A stretch of 13,824 nucleotides of DNA from CALIKW01 sp038998005 (GTDB lineage: Archaea > Aenigmatarchaeota > Aenigmatarchaeia > CG10238-14 > SCSR01): the NCBI GenBank assembly GCA_038998005.1, contig JAVZIY010000012.1, forward strand, positions 1 through 13,824. Reading direction: 5' to 3'. The position numbers and the translations under genes are program-made. Positions 1 through 5,916 of the stretch are shown piece after piece (positions within the stretch are counted from its first letter, which is position 1; the number at the start of each line of letters is the position of its first letter). The notes beneath the pieces were generated by a model. That model was not told the origin of the DNA. It did not search any database and saw nothing but the letters and a program-made list of their open reading frames with translations.

Positions 1-99
1 GAAAGCTGGAATCAAGCAAGTCAGGACATGTGCTCCTAAATAATCAAAGAGTGCATAGATTCCACTATTAATTGCCTTTAGGGTGATATCTTGAATCAT
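1..99 (-). CDS. Permease (ArsP/DUF318-like), N-terminal fragment
   Basis: The first 33 codons of a membrane protein begin with ATG at 97-99 and run off the left edge. The visible end of the fragment contains HVLTCLIPAF, which matches my memory of the first helix of the ArsP/DUF318 permease family, predicted metal/metalloid or organoarsenical efflux permeases. The start overlaps the stop of the upstream ArsR-type gene as ATGA, so the two are translationally coupled and the permease is the probable target of that regulator. Only about a tenth of the protein is visible, so the substrate cannot be judged. Confidence 0.6.
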   Translation of the reverse strand, partial: MIQDITLKAINSGIYALFDYLGAHVLTCLIPAF

Positions 100-353
100 T
101 TGCTCATCTTCTTTACAATTCTTATCATATCAATAATTTTTGGATTTACAAGACTGTAGATGACCATCCTTCCCTCTTTTCTTGACTTTATTATACCAAC
201 ATTCTCAAGGACTCGCAAATGTTGTGAAATAGTTGGTTGAGCTTTTTTGGTAAGAGGGACGAACTCGCATGCACAAATTTCCCCTTTCTCTAGAAGTTCT
301 ACTATCTTTAATCTTGTTGGATCTGAAAGTGCTTTAAAAATTTTTGATGACAT
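96..353 (-). CDS. ArsR-family winged-helix repressor
   Basis: This 85-residue protein is about the minimal size of an ArsR/SmtB regulator. It opens with the family hallmark FKALSDPTRLKIVELL and has the recognition helix around residues 40-55 (QPTISQHLRVLENVGI), then a beta-wing (KEGRMVIYSL). In the position of the classical ELCVCDL metal box it has EICACEF, with two cysteines two residues apart. This suggests a thiol-coordinated metal or metalloid inducer such as arsenite, which is an inference. It overlaps the permease start by 4 nt. The ATG at 353 lies about 30 nt downstream of a TATA-like TTTATATAT with no Shine-Dalgarno, as expected for a leaderless archaeal mRNA. Confidence 0.85.
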   Translation of the reverse strand: MSSKIFKALSDPTRLKIVELLEKGEICACEFVPLTKKAQPTISQHLRVLENVGIIKSRKEGRMVIYSLVNPKIIDMIRIVKKMSK

Positions 354-367
354 CTTAAATATATTGT

Positions 368-388
368 TATATTTGAATATATAAATAT
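368..388 (-). promoter_or_regulatory. TATA box with overlapping 6-2-6 palindrome (putative ArsR operator)
   Basis: On the minus strand a TATA-like TTTATATAT sits about 30 nt before the regulator ATG. It overlaps the palindrome TATATT-TG-AATATA (368-381). The arrangement would let a bound ArsR dimer block TBP/TFB and so autoregulate the operon. AT-rich palindromes also arise by chance, so the operator role is tentative. Confidence 0.4.
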
Positions 389-417
389 TTAGTATTAATA
401 ATAAAAAAGCAAAGTGA

Positions 418-1257
418 TTAAGCTATTACTTTTATACCCTTGAGATAATTTTCTATTCCTTTCTCTTTAATTAATTTCGTGAACTGTTTTTTAATTTTCG
501 GATTGCTCTCAGCTACAATCTTCAAAGCCTCAAACAGGAACTCATCAAACCTTCTTCTTATCTCATCAAGTTCTATTACGGCTTTTGCGTCTAGTGGAAA
601 ATCACATTTTTTGCAGAACTGCGATAGAATATTATTTTCTTCACTACATTTAGGACAGATTTTGGTTGAGATCTGCTTCACTTCTTTTATTTCCTCAGCT
701 TTTAACCAATGCATTTTCAGTAGAGCTTCATCTAAGTCTTTATTGTCCAAGTGCAAGTAAACAGCTGGCATGTCAGAATTCATAACCCAACCAAACTTCA
801 TTTTTAGTAAAGCTTCTGGTAACTGCTTGCAAAAATATGTAGCACTAGCGTGCCTGAAAGCATGTGGGTTAACTGGCTTTGTTATTCCAGCCTTCTTAGC
901 TATGTTATACAAAAGAAACCTAACAGTAGAATAATTCATAAGATTGAATCTACTCTTATCACCAAAAGTTATCCAAACAAAAGCTTCTTGCTTATCTTTC
1001 AAAGGATGAACTTCCAGCCAATCTTTTAAGGCCTTCTGATATTTAATTATTCTTATCTCTCTGCTTCCTGTTTTTCCATTAACAAAGAACTTAATGCCAA
1101 AAGTATCAAACCTGATATCGCCTATTTTCAAAGGCAGTAATTCACCTATTCTACAACCACTCTCAAACAAAATAAGTATAAATGCCTTATCTCTTGGATT
1201 ATCTGTGGTGTTAGCTAATTTCTCTATTTCATCTACTGTTAGGACCTTTCCCTGCAA
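418..1257 (-). pseudogene. Archaeal tyrosine recombinase, catalytic half (broken gene)
   Basis: This is the C-terminal catalytic domain of a phage-type integrase. The full tyrosine recombinase set is visible, counting from the TTG at 1257: Arg36 in SGCRIGEL, Lys62 in the hairpin (NGKTGS), His132 and Arg135 in PHAFRH, Trp157 in FGWVMNS and the nucleophile Tyr167 in MPAVYLHL. A zinc ribbon follows (Cys201, 204, 215, 218), as is common in archaeal integrases. The same reading frame continues upstream through ten codons (APRKKNNEKL) to a TAA at 1285-1287 and then into the core-binding domain. The active site therefore looks intact and the gene is interrupted by one nonsense codon. Re-initiation at the TTG would give a lone catalytic domain. 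Confidence 0.85.
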
Positions 1258-1284
1258 CTTTTCGTTATTTTTCTTTCTCGGTGC

Positions 1285-1665
1285 TTAAATCCATTTCACT
1301 TCAGGAGGGTAATCTTCGCTATTTCTTAACCACTTGTAAAACCTTCTAATGATAACCTTGTGATCATGCTTTGTGAAATCAGACCATTTTTTGTTATTTT
1401 CTATCTTACTAACCAAATCCACTATATCTTCTTTAGCAGCATTTCTCAAGGATTTATTTAAAATTCTAACGATATTCATTAAGCTGTAAATGTACTTGAT
1501 AATCCTTCCAGTAGAAATACCTTCAGCAGAAAGATACTTTACAAACTTTAGTATATCTTCTCTATTTTCTTTATCTATCTCATTCAGTTTATTTAAAAAG
1601 TATTGCAATCTTCTCTCATAATTGTGTATATCATATTCTGCACTCAGTCTTCTGATTTCTTTAAG
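1285..1665 (-). pseudogene. Archaeal tyrosine recombinase, N-terminal core-binding half (broken gene)
   Basis: This is the SAM-like core-binding domain that normally precedes the catalytic domain. Recognisable segments are DIHNYERRL, LSAEGISTGRIIKYI, SKIENNKKWSDFTKHDHKV and FYKWLRNSEDYPPEVKWI, ending at the TAA. The domain is in the same frame as the catalytic half, so a single sense-to-TAA substitution explains the split. The homologous frame stays open upstream of the first possible start (TTG at 1606-1608) to a stop at 1765-1767. It contains no ATG, GTG or TTG there, so the native start is missing. That fits an integrase cut at an internal att site, or 5' decay. Confidence 0.75.
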
Positions 1666-1690
1666 ACTGGTGCACTGCGTTAGAAGAGCA

Positions 1691-1710
1691 TGCAGGGGGT
1701 ATGGAATGAA
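1691..1710. repeat. tRNA-Leu 3'-end-like direct repeat (putative att remnant)
   Basis: TGCAGGGGGT followed by a degenerate T-arm aligns without gaps to 4792-4811, the 3' end of tRNA-Leu, with 15 of 20 identical and the first 10 contiguous. Both copies have the same orientation. This copy lies in the open frame just upstream of the integrase domain, as in SSV-type integrases whose gene contains attP. The T-stem no longer pairs, so this is a decayed copy or a chance match. Confidence 0.45.
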
Positions 1711-1793
1711 CTCCAGTTTGAACTGTTTTGTTGAAATTAGATTTTTCTGACATGCTATTGAATATTATGTGTTTTTGTTGCTTATGTCATTTA

Positions 1794-1815
1794 CGTTCCG
1801 CTTGGCGTTCCGCTT
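1794..1815. repeat. 12-bp tandem iteration, 1.8 copies
   Basis: CGTTCCGCTT occurs twice, separated by GG (1794-1803 and 1806-1815), in the short intergenic stretch between the nuclease gene and the integrase frame. It is more GC-rich than its surroundings. It might be a recombinase arm-type binding site, but nothing in the sequence proves a function. Confidence 0.5.
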
Positions 1816-1839
1816 AAATTACTTTTACTACTCCTTGAT

Positions 1840-2130
1840 TTACCAATGACCAAAGAATTTCCACTTTTGTCTTCCTTTTTTTCTATGTATAAGGACTGCT
1901 GTTCCACCTCTTTGTTTTGCTATTGATTTTAATCTTCTAATCTCAGATGAAGATGCCCTAGCAGAACCGGTTTTTACTTGAATGTAATACTTATTTTTTC
2001 CCTTTCTTCCATAGATGTCATAAGGTCCTCTACTTCCTTTGCTTCTTCTAAGTGTTCGAAAACCTCTGCTTTTTAGATAAGCAACTACTTTCTTTTCTCC
2101 AATTCTTCCTCTTCTGTATAAGTTAACCAT
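1840..2130 (-). CDS. PD-(D/E)XK-like nuclease, Holliday-junction-resolvase-like
   Basis: This is a 96-residue basic protein. It has RRGRIGEKKVVAYLKSRGF (Glu12), RRSKGSRGPYDIYG (Asp38) and YYIQVKTG (Gln51-Val-Lys53). The order E...D...QxK with a glycine-rich turn before the Asp is the restriction-endonuclease-like fold seen in archaeal Hjc/Hjr-like and YraN-like proteins. The QVK variant of (D/E)xK is known in that superfamily. I chose the ATG at 2130 over a possible upstream start at 2253. A TATA-like TTTATAAAT (about 2163-2172) and an AGGGAAG ribosome-site-like stretch lie just before it, and homology begins there. It is probably cargo of the integrated segment, acting on DNA ends or junctions. 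The exact substrate is unknown. Confidence 0.65.
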   Translation of the reverse strand: MVNLYRRGRIGEKKVVAYLKSRGFRTLRRSKGSRGPYDIYGRKGKNKYYIQVKTGSARASSSEIRRLKSIAKQRGGTAVLIHRKKGRQKWKFFGHW

Positions 2131-2412
2131 CTCAACTTCCCTTATAATTATGAGATCAAGTAATTTATAAATCAAACGGTATTTTTTAAACCGACTGTTA
2201 AAATTTCCAAATCCTAGAGCTTTAAATCCTTTTCTAGCCTGAAAATTGGCCAAGAAAAGCTAAAAAGGTTGCAAAGAGTAAAAAATCTTTTTAGTAGCCC
2301 TTCTTTTTCTTTTTTACATTCACTCGGTCTTGGTAAAAGCAAAGTTATTTAAACAAAATACATCTCAGTTAACATTCATATTCCTTGTGATAGTTTTTTT
2401 GGATGCTTTGTT

Positions 2413-2604
2413 TTAATTACAATCAATAAAATTTATTTTTCTTATAGTTTTACAAATTTTCCTCCGCCGAAGCATCATCGGAAAATCGTACTTTTTCGCC
2501 TCATATTCTTTCGTTTTTATCACCTCCAACAAACAATATGGACTCGATTTCAAACTCATTTCACCTTTAAACCAGGTGGGTTTTATCCAATTGTTTGTTT
2601 TCAT
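2413..2604 (-). CDS. Hypothetical protein, 63 aa
   Basis: I do not recognise this ORF. Starting at the ATG at 2604 it encodes a basic protein with a Trp-rich start (NNWIKPTWFKGEM) and a Lys/Arg-rich C-terminal half (MMLRRRKICKTIRKI). In favour of a real gene, TATATATC on the plus strand (2630-2637) gives a minus-strand TATA box about 28 nt upstream, the right place for leaderless transcription. Against it, codon use is not distinctive and there is no conserved motif. The longer start at 2649 would overlap the TATA box and is less likely. Confidence 0.3.
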   Translation of the reverse strand: MKTNNWIKPTWFKGEMSLKSSPYCLLEVIKTKEYEAKKYDFPMMLRRRKICKTIRKINFIDCN

Positions 2605-2655
2605 CAAAATAAAAAATAGATTCAGATAGTATATATCAATTCCGAACAAATGAGA

Positions 2656-2670
2656 CGAACTTTAAGTTCG
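2656..2670. promoter_or_regulatory. 7-1-7 perfect palindrome, putative operator upstream of membrane/regulator pair
   Basis: CGAACTT-T-AAGTTCG is a perfect inverted repeat directly upstream of a TATA-like AAAATTTATAAATG (2671-2684), which precedes the gene starting at 2716. It sits where a regulator could hinder BRE/TFB binding. The winged-helix protein encoded second in this operon is the obvious candidate ligand, by inference. Confidence 0.45.
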
Positions 2671-2715
2671 CAAAATTTATAAATGATTTAAAGAAGAATT
2701 TAAGAATGTGATTAA

Positions 2716-3414
2716 ATGCAGGTTTTCATACCTTCATGGTTTTATGGTTTTGACTCACTCATATACTTCATAGGCTCGATGATAGGCTTTTTACTAAACT
2801 ATTATTTTCACAAAATTCATTCCTTATCATTAGAAAAAAAGCACATGTATCTTGGTTTGGGTTTCATGCTTCTTTCGACTGGTCTCTTGATTCTTTCAAT
2901 CACTGATGCTTATAGCTATTTTGTTTTTAAAAATTGCCGAACTGCTTGTACTTTGGGTTTGGTGGATAAAGTTTTCTCAGTGGAAGATTTTTCCTATTTT
3001 GTTTATTTCGGTCTTTCCATATTTGCTTATACTTTATTCATTTTCACATATGAATATGAAAATATAAAATTTTTAAAATTCTTTTTGTTATTATTCTTTG
3101 TTTACCTAGCTCTAATTTTGATTTTATTGCCAAAAGCTGAAAATTATGGCCTCTGGTATTCGTATGTTGGATATTACAACCTGATTTCTTTATTGATGTT
3201 AATCTTTGTTTCTTTCAAAAGTTTTGTCAATTACAATGAAACAAAGACTTTAAGTTCGCTCTTGGTCATGAGTGGCTTTATTTTCATTTCCTTGTTCCAC
3301 ATATTCTACCTATTTTCTTTTACCAACGAATTGATGTATGTTCTTTCCCATATGTTTTTGTTGATCGGCTTTAGCACTTTCTTGATGATGGTACTAAGGG
3401 TGACACGTAAATGA
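2716..3414 (+). CDS. Seven-helix membrane protein of unknown function
   Basis: This 232-residue, very hydrophobic protein has about seven membrane segments, beginning around residues 12-30, 44-62, 92-110, 120-138, 150-166, 180-200 and 206-228. The connecting loops are short and Lys-rich. There is no signal peptide cleavage site and no catalytic motif that I can name. The start is supported by GTGAT three bases before the ATG and a TATA box about 35 nt upstream. The stop overlaps the next gene's ATG as ATGA, so a winged-helix regulator is made with it. Such membrane-protein/HTH pairs occur in several archaeal lineages, but I know of no assigned function. It may sense a membrane signal for its partner, which is speculative. 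Confidence 0.75.
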   Translation: MQVFIPSWFYGFDSLIYFIGSMIGFLLNYYFHKIHSLSLEKKHMYLGLGFMLLSTGLLILSITDAYSYFVFKNCRTACTLGLVDKVFSVEDFSYFVYFGLSIFAYTLFIFTYEYENIKFLKFFLLLFFVYLALILILLPKAENYGLWYSYVGYYNLISLLMLIFVSFKSFVNYNETKTLSSLLVMSGFIFISLFHIFYLFSFTNELMYVLSHMFLLIGFSTFLMMVLRVTRK

Positions 3415-3689
3415 ACTCTCGAAGGACAAGAACGCAAATTTACATAGATATATTGCGTTCCATTCAAAGAGCAAATGGCAAACTTAAAAAAACTCACATA
3501 GTCTACAAAGCAAATCTCACCCATTCTAGATTAGATAAATATCTTGATTTTATGTTATCAAAGCAGTATCTTGTTGAAGAAAAAATAGGTAATCAAATAT
3601 TTTTTTCAATCACCAAAAAAGGCCAAAAACTTTTGGATGAAATTAAAAAGTTGAGAGAGCTTTCAGAAGCTTTTGGAGTTCCCTTATAA
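3411..3689 (+). CDS. Winged-helix DNA-binding protein (HTH_45/PF14947-like)
   Basis: This 92-residue protein resembles the archaeal HTH_45 family. It has an N-terminal basic segment (SRRTRTQIYIDILRSI), a helix-turn-helix around residues 24-48 (KLKKTHIVYKANLTHSRLDK), and a wing (EKIGNQIFFSITKKG) followed by a C-terminal helix. Its start is inside the stop of the membrane protein gene (ATGA overlap), implying coupled expression and possibly a shared pathway. It probably represses or tunes its own operon through the palindrome at 2656-2670, which is an inference. The ABC remnant begins 52 nt downstream. Confidence 0.8.
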   Translation: MNSRRTRTQIYIDILRSIQRANGKLKKTHIVYKANLTHSRLDKYLDFMLSKQYLVEEKIGNQIFFSITKKGQKLLDEIKKLRELSEAFGVPL

Positions 3690-3741
3690 TTTTAGATTTA
3701 AATATGACTTCATACCAAATTAGAAAACAAACGGTGGTTCT

Positions 3742-4185
3742 ATGCCTATAATCGAAACCAAAAACTTAGCAAAACATTATGAAAAGATAAAAGCTGTTGA
3801 TGATTTAAACATTCAAGTGAACGAAGGGGAGATTTTTGGATTGCTTGGACCGAATAGAGCAGGTAAAACTACTTTATTGTTGACATCAACAACTCTGTTA
3901 AAACCTACTGCAGGAACTACTTCGGTCAATGGTTTTGACATATTGAAACAACCAGCCGATGTTAGAAAATCCATAGGCATGGTTTTCCAAGATCCTAGTT
4001 CAGATGATCTGTTAACTGGATATGAAAATTTGAAACTACATGGATTGCTTTATGGTCTGTCTAAAGAATTAATTGAAAAAAGAATGGATGAAGTTTTAAA
4101 TTTAGTTGACTTGCAAGATAGGAGAAATGATAGATAAAAAAATATTCAGGTGGTATGAGAAGGAGACTGGAAATTGCTCGTGGGT
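3742..4185 (+). pseudogene. ABC transporter ATP-binding protein, frameshifted and 3'-truncated
   Basis: This is a drug/ABC-2-type ATPase (DrrA/NodI-like). Its Walker A reads GPNRAGKTT where GPNGAGKTT is expected, and its Q-loop is VFQDPSSDD. The frame closes after DLQDRRNDR at a TAA. In the neighbouring frame the text continues at once with KKYSGGMRRRLEIARG, the ABC signature. Restoring one base before TAAAAAAATATTC would rejoin the two, so a 1-nt deletion next to the A7 run is the cause. Similarity stops soon after ARG, so Walker B, the D-loop and the switch His are missing. No permease subunit is adjacent. A GTGGT three bases before the ATG is retained. The gene is dead, and the Gly-to-Arg change in the P-loop is a further sign of decay. 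Confidence 0.85.
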
Positions 4186-4261
4186 TTTTTCCGATATCTA
4201 TAAGCTGTATTTGAGAGAAAAACATACTGCTCTCTCCTTTAACTTCTTCTTTTAGCTTATC

Positions 4262-4333
4262 AAGATCTATTGATTTATCACTAAATGATTTCAGCACTTC
4301 TTCAGAATCTCCGAATATCACTTTAGTAAGCAC
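4262..4333 (-). pseudogene. DNA methyltransferase N-terminal remnant
   Basis: From a GTG at 4333 the frame reads LTKVIFGDSEEVLKSF and SDKSIDL. This is the typical opening of DNA adenine/N4-cytosine methyltransferases (beta strand, GD, EVLK, S-(V/I)-DL), which should continue into the TDPPY catalytic motif. Here the match ends after IDL and switches to an unrelated sequence (DKLKEEVKGESS...) that runs into the antisense of the ABC remnant. Only the first ~24 codons survive and no catalytic motif is present. It suggests that a restriction-modification gene was lost from this segment. Confidence 0.5.
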
Positions 4334-4548
4334 AATAGGACTTTACCGGGAAGCAATTCTTATTGCTAGCTTTTCACCCGACACAGATTTTTTACATTTA
4401 ACAAAAAATTACTACTACTACAACTACAACAAAATAAGAAGAATTAAAAGTATATTCACACAATTAAATCTTCTATATCTACTCTTAACACTAAACAAAT
4501 CTCTTACATCAACCCTTTCTCTCAAAAGGATCTCATCTTACAACATAC

Positions 4549-4789
4549 TCAGTCAAAGGTTTTGATTTCGTAGTAACATTCACATTCATTAATTCTCGAA
4601 TTAATAAACTGCAAAGCTTCGTTCAATCCAAAATCAGTAGCAGCAAAATAACGCTCTTTTTTGGCTATTTCGTTGAGTTTTTGCCGGTACTGAGCTAACT
4701 TTTCTTTTTCACAAAACTTCCTTATTTTTTGAACTTTATCCCAAAAAGTATCAGAAGGAGAAAAAGCGAAAGCTTTATAAATAAAACTA
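4549..4789 (-). pseudogene. ORF fragment reading out of tRNA-Leu
   Basis: An open frame continues from the tRNA-Leu gene (tRNA-derived peptide WVQIPPPAP) for about 80 codons to a TGA at 4549. Below the tRNA it has a natural-looking charged helical composition (SDTFWDKVQKIRKFCEKEKL, LNEIAKKERYFAATDFGLNE, ending in ECECYYEIKTFD). No ATG, GTG or TTG lies between the tRNA 3' end and the coding-looking part, so any translation would have to begin inside the tRNA intron (ATG at 4843-4845). I do not recognise the protein. It may be the tail of a gene joined to the tRNA by integration, or a chance frame. Confidence 0.3.
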
Positions 4790-4791
4790 GG

Positions 4792-4903
4792 TGCAGGGGG
4801 TGGGATTTGAACCCACGTAGGCACTAAGCCAGCAGGTTTCTTCATCAATCAGAGCTCAATTCACTTGAGCCTGCTGCCATTGACCAGACTAGGCGACCCC
4901 TGC
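4792..4903 (-). tRNA. tRNA-Leu(CAA), intron-containing
   Basis: The acceptor strands GCAGGGG and CCCCTGC pair fully, with discriminator A73 and no complete CCA encoded. The D-arm is GCC...GGC, and the anticodon stem is GCAGG/CCTGC. The T-arm is GTGGG-TTCAAAT-CCCAC. A 15-nt variable region containing the GGC/GCC stem marks a class II tRNA. The anticodon loop reads CT-CAA-G, giving Leu(CAA), followed by about 26 extra nt before A38. These are an intron at the canonical 37/38 position, approximately 4838-4863. Introns in tRNA-Leu(CAA) are widespread in archaea. Within the precursor, GCTCAA pairs with TTGAGC, sequestering the anticodon. The gene's 3' end is also the putative attachment site of the segment to its left. 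Confidence 0.9.
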
Positions 4904-4935
4904 ACTTATAAATTAAGACCAATGACTTAAAAATT

Positions 4936-5265
4936 TTACTTAATTTTTCCTTTTAAAAATTCCCAAATAAAAGGTAAAAGAAAGCTGAGGAAAAAACTTA
5001 GAAGAAGAACAGGAACATTCAAGCCAAAAAATACTGTAAGAAATGAAAGTTCTGAAGGAATTGGATTTTTAGGAGCAAAAAAATTATAAGTCAAGTAAAT
5101 TGTAAGAGTCCCTAGTAAGGCTAAAACTAAACCAAGGCCACAAGTTTGTTTTTCGTTAAAATTAAATTTTTTCATAAAAATTATGCAAACTAGCCCTAAA
5201 AAAGCTCCTGTTAATTGTGATACACCATAAACTGTTGGGTACGAAAGTATGGAATAACTATTCAT
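4936..5265 (-). CDS. Small membrane protein, 109 aa
   Basis: This hydrophobic protein has three predicted membrane segments: about residues 15-32 (LTGAFLGLVCIIFM), 44-62 (LGLVLALLGTLTIYL) and 76-103 (FLTVFFGLNVPVLLLSFFLS). It ends in the basic tail EFLKGKIK. I do not recognise a family. Its ATG overlaps the stop of the upstream coiled-coil gene (ATGA), so the two are made together and may form a membrane-tethered complex. tRNA-Leu begins 32 nt after its stop on the same strand. Confidence 0.65.
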   Translation of the reverse strand: MNSYSILSYPTVYGVSQLTGAFLGLVCIIFMKKFNFNEKQTCGLGLVLALLGTLTIYLTYNFFAPKNPIPSELSFLTVFFGLNVPVLLLSFFLSFLLPFIWEFLKGKIK

Positions 5266-5810
5266 TTGCTCACGCTTTGCAATTCTGCTTTAAGTTGATC
5301 TATTTGATTTTTAAGTTGGGAAATGCTATTTTCTAAATCCTCCGCTTCTCTTATTTCCTCTTCCTTATAGCTAGCTGGCTTTAAGAAATAAGAATCCAAA
5401 GTAAAGAATTTTTTCTCAAAATTCTGTATAGTATTTTCTAAAATTTTTAGATTTTCCTTAAGCAGACCTTCTATTTCTTTTAATGAATGAAAAGAGGTTT
5501 TAATTAGCTCTATTGCAATCTTAATTTCACTTAAACATTCGAGGATTTGTTTATACTTTTCTAATTTGACGAATAGAGGGGCAATTATTTCTTTCTTTTC
5601 CTCTTTCTTTTCCTCTTTCTTTTCTTCAATATCCTCTTTTTCTTCTGGAAAATTATAGAACTGAACTAATGCTTGATCTATTTCTTCTGCCGAAAACCCT
5701 TCTTTCATAAGATTTTGAATTATTTCCACATCTGGAAGATTTTTTGCTTTAAGCTCCCTAACTCTTTCTATTGGTATAAAACCCTTTCCCGTTTCTTTTT
5801 TCTTAAACAT
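5262..5810 (-). CDS. Coiled-coil protein with N-terminal small helical repeat, 182 aa
   Basis: Residues about 10-50 (PIERVRELKAKNLPDVEII, then MKEGFSAEEIDQAL) form a two-helix motif seen at the start of many uncharacterised archaeal coiled-coil proteins. A low-complexity acidic/basic linker of repeated KKEE units follows (around 58-75), encoded by a 12-bp tandem repeat (5590-5630). A long predicted coiled coil then runs from residue 80 to the end (KLEKYKQILECL..., ending QLKNQIDQLKAELQ). There is no signal or membrane segment. It is translationally coupled to the 109-aa membrane protein. It starts 33 nt downstream of tRNA-Gly. The function is unknown, and a scaffold or membrane-partner role would be a guess. 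Confidence 0.7.
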   Translation of the reverse strand: MFKKKETGKGFIPIERVRELKAKNLPDVEIIQNLMKEGFSAEEIDQALVQFYNFPEEKEDIEEKKEEKKEEKKEIIAPLFVKLEKYKQILECLSEIKIAIELIKTSFHSLKEIEGLLKENLKILENTIQNFEKKFFTLDSYFLKPASYKEEEIREAEDLENSISQLKNQIDQLKAELQSVSK

Positions 5811-5842
5811 CTAAAATAATTTTATTTTTTATTAAATAAAAA

Positions 5843-5916
5843 TGCGCTGGGCGGGATTTGAACCCGCGCTTTTGCCGTGGCAGGGCAACGTCCTAACCAG
5901 GCTAGACTACCAGCGC
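5843..5916 (-). tRNA. tRNA-Gly(GCC)
   Basis: The acceptor stem is GCGCTGG/CCAGCGC with discriminator A73. The anticodon stem is TTGCC/GGCAA around the 7-nt loop CTGCCAC, giving anticodon GCC. The T-arm is GCGGG-TTCAAAT-CCCGC. Its 74 nt leave no room for an intron, unlike the two flanking tRNAs. The first base directly follows the TAA stop of the upstream protein gene on the same strand. Confidence 0.95.

Noticed and set aside
1285..1287. Pyrrolysine or other stop recoding in the integrase
   Set aside because: The codon is TAA rather than TAG, no downstream structure is apparent, and the gene also lacks a start, so simple decay is more likely.
2131..2253. 41-residue N-terminal extension of the nuclease
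   Set aside because: It covers the TATA-like TTTATAAAT and a better-placed ATG at 2130, and it shows no homology-like pattern.
3306..3524. Minus-strand ORF of 72 codons across the membrane/regulator junction
   Set aside because: It is antisense to two well-supported coupled genes and has no start signal.
4061..4261. Continuation of the methyltransferase frame over the ABC remnant
   Set aside because: After IDL the frame leaves the family and becomes the antisense of the ABC pseudogene.
4334..4548. A gene in the AT-rich stretch with ACTACTACTACAACTACAAC
   Set aside because: No frame of useful length has protein-like composition; the triplet run is simple sequence.
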